Shown here: positions 35,224 to 42,352 of the stretch, one piece after another | How the letters are laid out: every line of letters starts with the position of its first letter | How positions within the stretch are numbered: the first letter of the stretch is position 1 | Origin: DATAWK01 sp036267255 | Lineage (GTDB): Bacteria > Acidobacteriota > Terriglobia > Terriglobales > Acidobacteriaceae | Direction: 5' to 3' | Assembly (NCBI GenBank): GCA_036267255.1 | Contig: DATAWK010000005.1 | Location: 94,535-158,534 of the forward strand | Length of the DNA stretch: 64,000 nt | The notes under the pieces: model-generated | Told to the model about the DNA's origin: nothing | Database searches by the model: none | Seen by the model: only the letters and a program-made list of their open reading frames with translations | Program-made: the position numbers and the translations under genes

Positions 35224-35850
35224 TTGGAGCGGGGCATCGAGCACAAACCGGAGATCGCGGCACAGGAAACCCTGGCGCTGGTGCACCGCTGCCTGCAAGG
35301 GGATCCCCATGCCTGGCAGCAACTGGTGCAGGCGCAGCACCGGCGCGTATACGGTATCTGCTATCGCTTTACAGGTTGTTCCACCGATGCCGAAGATCTC
35401 ACTCAAGATGTCTTCCTCAAGGTCTACCGCAACCTGGAGCAGTTTGATCTCGATCGTGGCAGCTTTCAGACCTGGTTGACCTCCCTGACACGCAACCTGC
35501 TGGTGGACCATTTTCGCCGCAGCCGTCCAGACCGGAGCACCAGTTCCATCGATGCCGGTTGGGACGATCCCGAGGAGCCACAGGCCCTGTCCGAACGGCT
35601 GCAGGACGCTCGCCCTGGCCCGCATGAACACTCGGTCAACCGGGAATTGCAGAACATGGTGCAGCAGGCCCTGCTGCAGGTATCACCCGAATTGAGAGAA
35701 GCAGTGATTCTACGAGACTTAAAAGACATGGACTACAAGGAAATAGCCGTAGTCCTGGCCATTCCAGAAGGCACAGTAAAATCCCGCATTAGCCGAGGCC
35801 GCATGGAACTGGCACGGCTTTTGGAACGTACTAAAGGACAGGTGATGTAA
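35224..35850 (+). CDS. ECF-family RNA polymerase sigma factor
   Basis: About 208 residues from TTG 35224. Region 2 (~20-85): WQQLVQAQHRRVYGICYRFTG, DAEDLTQDVFLKVYRNLEQFD, FQTWLTSLTRNLLVDHFRR. Region 4 (~140-200): LREAVILRDLKDMDYKEIA and IPEGTVKSRISRGRMELARLL. TTG 35224 is preceded by AAAGGAG at 6 nt and gives the usual ECF size; ATG 35080 would add 48 odd residues. The next gene is its anti-sigma factor, followed by three membrane or envelope genes with overlapping starts, so the set is one operon and probably one regulon. The inducing signal is not visible. Confidence 0.93.
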   Translation: MERGIEHKPEIAAQETLALVHRCLQGDPHAWQQLVQAQHRRVYGICYRFTGCSTDAEDLTQDVFLKVYRNLEQFDLDRGSFQTWLTSLTRNLLVDHFRRSRPDRSTSSIDAGWDDPEEPQALSERLQDARPGPHEHSVNRELQNMVQQALLQVSPELREAVILRDLKDMDYKEIAVVLAIPEGTVKSRISRGRMELARLLERTKGQVM

Positions 35851-36807
35851 GTGAGCGATCTAAGCCAATTCGGAGCACAAAAGGTTCCCGCCATGGATTG
35901 TGCGGCCTTCGAACTGCTACTCGCTGACGCAGTAGAAAATGCCCTGCCGGAGGCGACCGCCGCAACGTTCGCGGCGCACGCCGAATCTTGCGCACGCTGC
36001 CGCGGCCTGCTGGCACAGGGCCGCCAGGGCCGGGAGTGGCTGCTGCTGTTGAAAAATGAACCCCTTGAACCACCTGCCGGACTTGTCGAAACCATCCTGG
36101 CACGCACCAGTGGCACCCAGATGACTGCGACGCTGGAACCCGCTGCCCTGCCGGCGATTGCGGCCAATCCGGTGGGCAACATCCAGGGCCCGCGTCTTTG
36201 GAAGCGTCCGGCTCTGGTCACGCTGCGCCGCGCCGTCTTCGATCCTCGTCTGGCCTTGACGGCAGCCATGGCCTTCTTCTCTATCTCTTTGACATTAAAC
36301 CTTTTAGGTGTTCGACTGACTGACATGAAGGCCGCTGACCTGGCCCCGCAAAACCTGCGCCGCACCATGACCCGTCAATACGTTGAGGCCAATTCGCGTG
36401 TGGTTCGTTACTACGAAAATCTCCGCTTTGTGTATGAGGTCGAATCCCGTGTGCAGGAATTGCGTCGGGCTACGCAAACCAGCGAGCCTGCCGGGCAACC
36501 GCAGAAGCAAAACCATGACAAGTCGTCCTCCGGATCATCGAGCGATGACACGGAGTCCCACAGAGCTCCTTTAGCACGCACCCCGGGAAAACATCCCTAT
36601 GTCCATGCTGTACAGGTGCCTCTGAGCCCGCTGGTAGACGCCGCCCTTCGACTGCCAGAAGGTAAACCGCCTGCTGGCCTTTACCCTGCCTTGTCTTATG
36701 ATGCATCAGAGAAAAGGTTTTACCAACGATACCCACGCTTGACCGGTTCTGCCTCGTTCATCTCTTGTGATTCGCACCGGTTTGCACTTGAAAGGAGCGC
36801 GGTATGA
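35851..36807 (+). CDS. Zinc-finger anti-sigma factor with one transmembrane helix
   Basis: 318 residues beginning at GTG 35851, directly after the sigma-factor stop. The cytosolic N-terminus carries the ZAS motif: MDCAAFELLLADAVENAL, then AAHAESCARCRGLLAQ (HxxxCxxC). One helix spans the membrane at ~145-165 (ALTAAMAFFSISLTLNLLGV). The extracytoplasmic part has a coiled-coil-like segment (YVEANSRVVRYYENLRFVYEVESRVQELRR), a Ser/Asp-rich linker and a C-terminal tail. It should bind the preceding sigma factor and release it on an envelope signal; this follows from the family and from gene order. Confidence 0.88.
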   Translation: MSDLSQFGAQKVPAMDCAAFELLLADAVENALPEATAATFAAHAESCARCRGLLAQGRQGREWLLLLKNEPLEPPAGLVETILARTSGTQMTATLEPAALPAIAANPVGNIQGPRLWKRPALVTLRRAVFDPRLALTAAMAFFSISLTLNLLGVRLTDMKAADLAPQNLRRTMTRQYVEANSRVVRYYENLRFVYEVESRVQELRRATQTSEPAGQPQKQNHDKSSSGSSSDDTESHRAPLARTPGKHPYVHAVQVPLSPLVDAALRLPEGKPPAGLYPALSYDASEKRFYQRYPRLTGSASFISCDSHRFALERSAV

Positions 36808-37700
36808 ACTGCGCCAACCATCCCGATGTTCCTGTATCTGTCTTCTGCCAGTTCTGCGGCAAACCGCTTTGCACGGATTGTGCGCGTACTATCGGCAATA
36901 TTGTCGGCTGTGAGCCCTGCATCGCCGCAAGACTGGGAGCGACACCAGCGCCTGGCAGTTACACCGGAAACGCTGGCGAAGGCCAGAATTTTCAGTACGC
37001 TCCCTCTGGCGCGATGCCTCCGCCACCCCCCAGCGCACCAAGTCCTGGATTGGCCGGCTGCCTGGGCCTGATTCCCGGCGTCGGCGCCATGTATAACGGC
37101 CAGTTTGCCAAGGGGCTGGTCCATGTACTGATCTTTGCGATTCTCGTCAGCCTTTCGGACTCCAACGGCGTCTTCGGTGTCATCGTGACTGGCTGGGTTT
37201 TCTATCAGGTCTTCGATGCATATCAAACAGCCGTTGCACGTCGGGATGGCCTTCCGCTGCCCAACCCCTTGGGGTTGAATGACATCGGTCAGTGGTTCAC
37301 TGGCCAGCGAAGTCCCTTTGCACATCATCCAGGCATGGCCGGAGTGCCGCCTGTTCCTCCAACGCCCGGAGCACCGCCTGCGACCCCGTATGCCGCGTCT
37401 TTTACAGCCGCGCCGATACCGCCCCTTCCTCCCGTGCCGCCCGATCAATATGATCTGCCTGAGTTTCGCGCTGGAGTCCCGACTGGCGCCGTGGTCTTAA
37501 TCGGCCTTGGCATCCTGTTTCTGTTAGGCAATCTGGGCGTTCTCAGCAGCCACTGGCTGAATCGCAGCTGGCCACTGGTGCTGGTTGCCATGGGCGCTTG
37601 GATTCTCATTCGGCGTAGCCAACCCATGCCGCCTTCCGGTGGTCCACCATCCAACCCACCCGGCAATCCACCCAGCAGCCCCGCAGGAGGCTCCCAATGA
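36804..37700 (+). CDS. B-box zinc-finger membrane protein with LiaI/LiaF-like C-terminus
   Basis: 298 residues; its ATG overlaps the previous stop (ATGA). A B-box-type zinc finger opens the protein: NCANHPDVPVSVFCQFCGKPLCTDCAR and VGCEPCIAARLGA. After a Pro-rich linker two hydrophobic segments follow (LGLIPGVGAMYNGQFAKGLVHVLIFAILVSL), a pattern of TM2-like proteins. A long Pro-rich linker leads to a C-terminal pair of hydrophobic strands (TGAVVLIGLGILFLLGNLGVL, SWPLVLVAMGAWILIRR) like the LiaI/LiaF transmembrane region. Function is unknown; the shared operon suggests envelope sensing or stress. Confidence 0.8.
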   Translation: MNCANHPDVPVSVFCQFCGKPLCTDCARTIGNIVGCEPCIAARLGATPAPGSYTGNAGEGQNFQYAPSGAMPPPPPSAPSPGLAGCLGLIPGVGAMYNGQFAKGLVHVLIFAILVSLSDSNGVFGVIVTGWVFYQVFDAYQTAVARRDGLPLPNPLGLNDIGQWFTGQRSPFAHHPGMAGVPPVPPTPGAPPATPYAASFTAAPIPPLPPVPPDQYDLPEFRAGVPTGAVVLIGLGILFLLGNLGVLSSHWLNRSWPLVLVAMGAWILIRRSQPMPPSGGPPSNPPGNPPSSPAGGSQ

Positions 37701-38008
37701 CCCAGTGGTATCACATTCGCCGTATGCGCCTGCCCGCGTTCCTCATCCTGGTTGGAATCCTGGCTCTGCTGGACCAATGGCACATCCTCAGGTTTGGCAA
37801 GAGCTGGCCGCTGTTTCTGATCCTCGCGGGCATCATGGCATTTGCAGAGCGCGCCGCCTGGGCCGCCGGCCAGCAGCCGCAACAGGGCGCATACAATCCT
37901 CCGGGCCAGCCCTATGGCGCCTATCCGCCTCCTGTGGCTCCGGGCAACTGGCCACAGAACGATCCCACGCTCACGCCCCACGATAACGATCCGGAACAGC
38001 GGAGATAG
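37697..38008 (+). CDS. Small LiaI/LiaF-like (DUF5668-type) membrane protein
   Basis: 103 residues, ATG overlapping the previous stop by 4 bp. Two short hydrophobic strands (LPAFLILVGILALLDQW; SWPLFLILAGIMAFAERAAW) repeat the C-terminal module of the preceding protein, followed by a Pro/Gln-rich tail. It looks like a cut-down paralog of that module. Function unknown; it is the fourth gene of the ECF operon. Confidence 0.75.
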   Translation: MTQWYHIRRMRLPAFLILVGILALLDQWHILRFGKSWPLFLILAGIMAFAERAAWAAGQQPQQGAYNPPGQPYGAYPPPVAPGNWPQNDPTLTPHDNDPEQRR

Positions 38009-38010
38009 CC

Positions 38011-39468
38011 ATGTCCACCCCACCGCCCTACATGCCACCGCCCAGCCCGCCGCCTCCTCGTCCGGACTACCGCACCAGCAAGGCGTATTACAGGATGCAG
38101 CGTGCCCAGTTCCGGGCTATGCGGCAACGTTCCATCGTTGGCCCGTTGCTTTTGATAACCATTGGGGTCATAGCGCTCCTGCTGAACACCCATGTTCTCA
38201 ACGCATCGATTTTCTGGAATCTTTATGGCCGTTGGTGGCCGTTGATACTGATCTGTATCGGTCTGGTACTGGCGCTGGAATCTCTGGTCATGGCACGTTG
38301 GCGGCATACCGCAACGCGCATCGGCGGCGGAACCATCCTGCTCGGTATCCTGCTTGCTGGAATCGGTGCCGTTGCGGCCTATCACAACATCAATTGGGGC
38401 GTCATTGGATCGAATTTAGGCGTCGATGACGACATGCACCTGCAGCAAATGTTCGGCCAGAAGCATCAGGAGTCACAACAAGTCACACTTCCCGTTACTG
38501 CCGGTGGCACTCTCATCATCCAGAATCCTCACGGAGATATTTCCGTCAGTGCCGGTACCGACAACCAGATACATCTCACCCTCGATAAGATCGTCTATGC
38601 TGGCACGGACAAAGAGGGTCAGGGCAAGCTCAATGCATTGCAGCCGGTAACTACCACCACCGGCAACATCACCACCATCCATCTGAACACCGACGACAGC
38701 GACAGCGCGGATCTCACCCTGACACTTCCTCAGAATGTGGCCTTGGAACTTCATTCGCAATACGGTGACGTCACAGTCAGCGGACGGCAGGCATCCGTAA
38801 CGGTCGACTCAGCTCACGGCGATGTGCAACTGGACAACATCGCAGCACCGGTGCGGACCACCATGCAGCGCGGCGACTTCTCTGCGCATGCAGTGCAAAA
38901 CTCCGTCACGCTGAACGGCCGCATGAATGACGTGACTGTGTCCGACATCAAAGGCCCGGTCACTCTTGACGGAGATTTTTTTGGCGACCTGCATCTGGAA
39001 AATATCGTCGCACCGGTTCACTTCCACTCCAGTCGTACCGATATGGAGTTTGCCCGCGTCGATGGTTCCATCTCGCTCGACTCCGGCGATCTGACAGCCG
39101 AAAATGCCATCGGCCCTGCTACCGTTTCCACACGCGCGAAAGATGTTGAACTCACGGGCGTCTCCGGCAACGTTCATGCGCGCAACTCTGACGGAAGCAT
39201 TTCCATCACGGCAATTCAGCCGATGGGCAGCATGGACATCGAGAACCACAACGGGTCGGTCACCGTTACCGTGCCTGCAAATGCCAGGTTTTCCGTGGAA
39301 GCAACAGCCGTCGACGGAGAGGTTCATTCCGATTTCAACCTGACCACGGAGAATGGCAACGAGCACAGCATCGCCTCCGGCTCTGTCAACGGCGGCGGCC
39401 CCATGCTGCACCTGACGGCGGAAAAAGGCGACATTGAACTGCACAAAGCAGACAGCGCCAGTCAATAG
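38011..39468 (+). CDS. DUF4097-family beta-strand repeat protein with LiaF-like membrane anchor
   Basis: 485 residues. After a Pro-rich N-terminus come LiaI/LiaF-like hydrophobic segments (GPLLLITIGVIALLLNTHV; WWPLILICIGLVLALESLV; GTILLGILLAGIGAVAAY). The remaining ~340 residues are a parallel beta-solenoid of DUF4097 repeats: LIIQNPHGDISVSAGTDN, LELHSQYGDVTVSGRQASV, VDSAHGDVQLDNIAAPV, ENHNGSVTVTVP. Such 'toast-rack' proteins accompany envelope-stress operons in many bacteria. It is the last gene of the ECF operon, 2 bp after the preceding stop. A 16-bp tandem duplication covers its stop codon. Confidence 0.88.
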   Translation: MSTPPPYMPPPSPPPPRPDYRTSKAYYRMQRAQFRAMRQRSIVGPLLLITIGVIALLLNTHVLNASIFWNLYGRWWPLILICIGLVLALESLVMARWRHTATRIGGGTILLGILLAGIGAVAAYHNINWGVIGSNLGVDDDMHLQQMFGQKHQESQQVTLPVTAGGTLIIQNPHGDISVSAGTDNQIHLTLDKIVYAGTDKEGQGKLNALQPVTTTTGNITTIHLNTDDSDSADLTLTLPQNVALELHSQYGDVTVSGRQASVTVDSAHGDVQLDNIAAPVRTTMQRGDFSAHAVQNSVTLNGRMNDVTVSDIKGPVTLDGDFFGDLHLENIVAPVHFHSSRTDMEFARVDGSISLDSGDLTAENAIGPATVSTRAKDVELTGVSGNVHARNSDGSISITAIQPMGSMDIENHNGSVTVTVPANARFSVEATAVDGEVHSDFNLTTENGNEHSIASGSVNGGGPMLHLTAEKGDIELHKADSASQ

Positions 39469-39486
39469 AAGCGCCAGCCAATAGAA
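39455..39486. repeat. 16-bp tandem duplication over a stop codon
   Basis: GCGCCAGTCAATAGAA (39455-39470) is followed directly by GCGCCAGCCAATAGAA (39471-39486), differing at one base. The first copy includes the stop codon of the DUF4097 gene. It looks like a recent slippage duplication. Confidence 0.85.
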
Positions 39487-39551
39487 ATTTGAGCCGGTTG
39501 CCCATGCCAGGCAGGGCCAGGAATAGAAGAGAACCACACAGGTTGCGCTGT

Positions 39552-40271
39552 CTACGAAACCACAGCCGCCAACTTTTGACGAATGATTTCCTCACACCGC
39601 GCTGTGACTTCCTCGAAGGTCATCGCTGTTGAATCCAGAATGACGGCATCCGGCGCTGGTTCCAGCGGAGAAGCTGCCCGGCTACGGTCCCGTGCGTCGC
39701 GCTCCCGCATGGCAGCAATCACTGCCTCTTCCGTCACCGCTGGCTGCGCCGCGCCACCCTGTCGAAACCGGCGCTGCCCGCGCACTTCCGGCGCCGCATC
39801 CAGAAAAATCTTTACTTCCGCGTCAGGAAAAACCTTGGTCCCAATGTCGCGACCTTCCATCACCACGCCGCCTTTGGAACCTAAGGCTCGCTGCTGCGCC
39901 ACCATCCACTCCCGCACGCGTGGATGCATACTCACCAGGGATGCTGCCTCCGCGACATCGCGTTCCCGCACACGCAGACTCACGTCCTGCCCATCCAGCA
40001 GCACACGGTTCCCCTCGGACTGCGGCTGCAGTTGAATGGTCGTTGTAGAAAAAAGAGCGGCCAGTGCCGCTTCGTCCTCGAAGCCAGTGTCGGACTCGAT
40101 GGCCTTCAGCGCCAGCGCGCGATACATGGCCCCGGTCTCCAGGTTCAGAAATCCAAATTTCCGCGCCAGATGTGCCGCCAGCGTGCTCTTGCCTGCTCCA
40201 GCAGGCCCGTCAATGGCAATCACCGGGAGCCGTCGCATCGCCGTCGCATGAATTTGCTCCGCCTCAGTCAT
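39552..40271 (-). CDS. cmk: Cytidylate kinase
   Basis: A 239-residue kinase phosphorylating CMP and dCMP with ATP. P-loop: VIAIDGPAGAGKSTLAAHLARKFGF; CMP-binding region: LETGAMYRALALKAI, VMEGRDIGTKVFPDAEVKIFLDA; LID: AQPAVTEEAVIAAMRERDARDRSRAASPL. The length is normal. Its ATG overlaps the upstream gene's stop by 8 bp, so translation is coupled to that low-complexity protein. It is the last gene of the yihY-pyk-mutL cluster. Confidence 0.96.
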   Translation of the reverse strand: MTEAEQIHATAMRRLPVIAIDGPAGAGKSTLAAHLARKFGFLNLETGAMYRALALKAIESDTGFEDEAALAALFSTTTIQLQPQSEGNRVLLDGQDVSLRVRERDVAEAASLVSMHPRVREWMVAQQRALGSKGGVVMEGRDIGTKVFPDAEVKIFLDAAPEVRGQRRFRQGGAAQPAVTEEAVIAAMRERDARDRSRAASPLEPAPDAVILDSTAMTFEEVTARCEEIIRQKLAAVVS

Positions 40272-42288
40272 GCTTCTTCTTCCGCTTGGGGTTCATCGGC
40301 TTGGCCCAGAAAGGCTTCTTGCGGGCAGCATCCTGTCCTTCCGGTTTGCCGGCCGCAGCCTTCCGCGCAGCATGCTTTGCTGGTCGCGGTTTGCTGGAAC
40401 CAGCCTTATTTCGCCCGAATTTTCCCGCCGCAGGCTTCCCACTATCCCATTTCGCATCGGAGCCTGCCGGACGATCCCTGCGCGGCACATCGTCCCGTCT
40501 TCCTTCTGCAGCAGGCCTGCCCTTTTTCCAGTCTGGCTTCGCCTTGGTTTGCCAGCCGCCTTTCGATCCGCTCGGTCGACTGGATGGAGCTCGACTGGAT
40601 GGAACTCGGCTGGATGGAGCTCGTTTCGTCCGATCCTGTGGCGCGCCGTCCCGCCGTACAAATTTGCTGCCTTGATCGCTGGTTGCCTGCTCGCCTGCAG
40701 CCGCAAAGTCTCTTCGCGGCGGTCGGGCGGCAAAGCTCTTCTTGAAAGGCCGAGCCTGTCCGTCTCCAGCATCCTGTCGAAACGCTGGCCGCTCGCTCGT
40801 CCGAAACTTCGATGCTCCCGGCTTGGAGAAGGCTGGTTTGGAGAATGCCGGCTTGGCGGAACGCGGCTTCGTGGGGTCGAATCCACCCGTGCGAAACTTC
40901 GGTCCTCCACTCGATCTCTTCTTGAAACCTTCTGTTGCACGCCTCTCTTCCGGTTGCTCCGCCGCAGTAGGCCGCTGCCAGGGTTTCTGTGGCCTTGCTC
41001 CGCCAAAATCTCTTGCAGGACTCGCATTGGCTGGTCGAGAGGTTGTATCGAATCTCTTAAATGGCTTTTTGAATGGCCGATCTGCCGAGGGTCGATCGGC
41101 GCTTCCGCCGGATTCTGAGCGAAACGCTGGGCGCTCACCAGCATGAAACGGCTTCTTCCCAAATTTCCCTGCTTCAAACTTCCCTGTTTCAAACTTCTTC
41201 GCGGCAAACTTCTCCGGACGCTTCCATCCAGCATTTTCCCCGGAGCTGCGCCTCTCACCGCCAGATTCTCTGGGCAGCCGCGGCTTCCGGTCTTCGCGCG
41301 GCGCAAACGGACGATCTCCCACACGCGCCGGTCGCGGTCGTGGCTCCCATTTCCTGATCGGTCCGCGCACAGGTCGCTCCGCAAGCGTAGAGTCTCCCGC
41401 AGACGTCTCCGGCGTCGTCAAATCGACCAGCAATTCTGCCGGCAATCCATCCTTCAAGTGCAACAGCATGCCGCCTTCAAACGGAATACGCCCGAGCTGC
41501 CGCGTCGCCGTCAGCCCATGCACCATTTCCCGCGTTCTCGACTGGCTGGCCAACGGAGAAAGAAACGCCACAATCTCGTCATCCGAGGCGGCAATCACCG
41601 CCCCCAGATACAGAGACAGGATGCCCGACAAAGCCGCCTGCTGACCCATCGCCGAACCAATGGACACCTGCTTCGGATATTTGCGTACCAGCAATTCCCA
41701 CACCGGCGAACCGGTTTCGTCAGCATCCTCCACCGGCAACTGCGGATATACGCGCAGATGGCCCCACAGTTCGCACAGGGCGCGCAGCACAGCGGCTTGC
41801 GTCACCTCGCTGCCCAGAGCACGCTGCAGCGCACTCAGTGTCTGCGGGCCATTGCGATCCAGTTCCTGCCAGCAGTGCAGCGCCAGCTGCGAAACCCTCC
41901 CCTGGCCCGTCGCCGCAGGCTGCGCTTTCCAGTCCCGATCCCCGCGCATGGCATAGAGAAATGGCAGTGCTTCCAGGTTCGCCACAAAATCCGGCTGCTC
42001 TCCGGGCGGAGAAATCAGCAGCAACGGCACCGCAGCTTTCGTCTGCACCAATCGCGTCAGCAAAGATTGCATCGGAGCGCGCTCTTCCAGCGTCGGCTCC
42101 GGCAGCGGCTTGCCTGCGCAGGCTTCCACCAGCGTCGGCGTTGGTGGATTCCCCGGCAGGCGCAGTGGCGCCACCGGGCAGAAACCAATCATCTCCAACC
42201 ATGCGCGCACATCGTCCAGTGTGAGTCGCGCCGCGCCGTTTTGGCTCCAAAGCTGGAGTCGTGCTGTTTGCAGTTGTTGCTTATTCAA
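40264..42288 (-). CDS. Protein with globular N-terminus and ~350-residue basic low-complexity tail
   Basis: About 674 residues. Residues ~1-300 are globular: an N-terminal helical part (LQTARLQLWSQNGAARLTLDDVRAWLEMIG), then a winged-helix-like stretch (LALHCWQELDRNGPQTLSALQRALGSEVTQAAVLRALCEL); there is a faint likeness to AlkZ/HTH_42 proteins but I cannot assign a family. From ~310 on it is disordered, rich in Arg, Lys, Pro, Ser, Phe and Gly, with short repeats (FETGKFEAGKFGKK, KPAFSKPAFSKPG, SSRVPSSRAPSSRP) and ends NPKRKKKHD. Such tails bind nucleic acid. TTG 42288 has GAAGG in place; ATG 42339 is the alternative. It sits between mutL and cmk, overlapping cmk by 8 bp. Confidence 0.7.
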   Translation of the reverse strand: MNKQQLQTARLQLWSQNGAARLTLDDVRAWLEMIGFCPVAPLRLPGNPPTPTLVEACAGKPLPEPTLEERAPMQSLLTRLVQTKAAVPLLLISPPGEQPDFVANLEALPFLYAMRGDRDWKAQPAATGQGRVSQLALHCWQELDRNGPQTLSALQRALGSEVTQAAVLRALCELWGHLRVYPQLPVEDADETGSPVWELLVRKYPKQVSIGSAMGQQAALSGILSLYLGAVIAASDDEIVAFLSPLASQSRTREMVHGLTATRQLGRIPFEGGMLLHLKDGLPAELLVDLTTPETSAGDSTLAERPVRGPIRKWEPRPRPARVGDRPFAPREDRKPRLPRESGGERRSSGENAGWKRPEKFAAKKFETGKFEAGKFGKKPFHAGERPAFRSESGGSADRPSADRPFKKPFKRFDTTSRPANASPARDFGGARPQKPWQRPTAAEQPEERRATEGFKKRSSGGPKFRTGGFDPTKPRSAKPAFSKPAFSKPGASKFRTSERPAFRQDAGDGQARPFKKSFAARPPRRDFAAAGEQATSDQGSKFVRRDGAPQDRTKRAPSSRVPSSRAPSSRPSGSKGGWQTKAKPDWKKGRPAAEGRRDDVPRRDRPAGSDAKWDSGKPAAGKFGRNKAGSSKPRPAKHAARKAAAGKPEGQDAARKKPFWAKPMNPKRKKKHD
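40578..40622. repeat. Three 15-bp tandem repeats inside the low-complexity gene
   Basis: GACTGGATGGAGCTC, GACTGGATGGAACTC and GGCTGGATGGAGCTC lie head to tail and encode the repeated PSSRx five-residue unit on the minus strand. They show that the tail grows by in-frame slippage. Confidence 0.85.
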
Positions 42289-42352
42289 CGGGAACCCTTC
42301 ATGACCAGCTATGAATCCTGCATACAGGCACAAGGCCATTGCTGGCCGAGAC

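Noticed and set aside
40270..41384. Long overlapping frames on both strands of the basic low-complexity gene
   Set aside because: Repetitive low-complexity DNA leaves several frames open; only the minus-strand frame coupled to mutL and cmk has a globular domain and translation signals.
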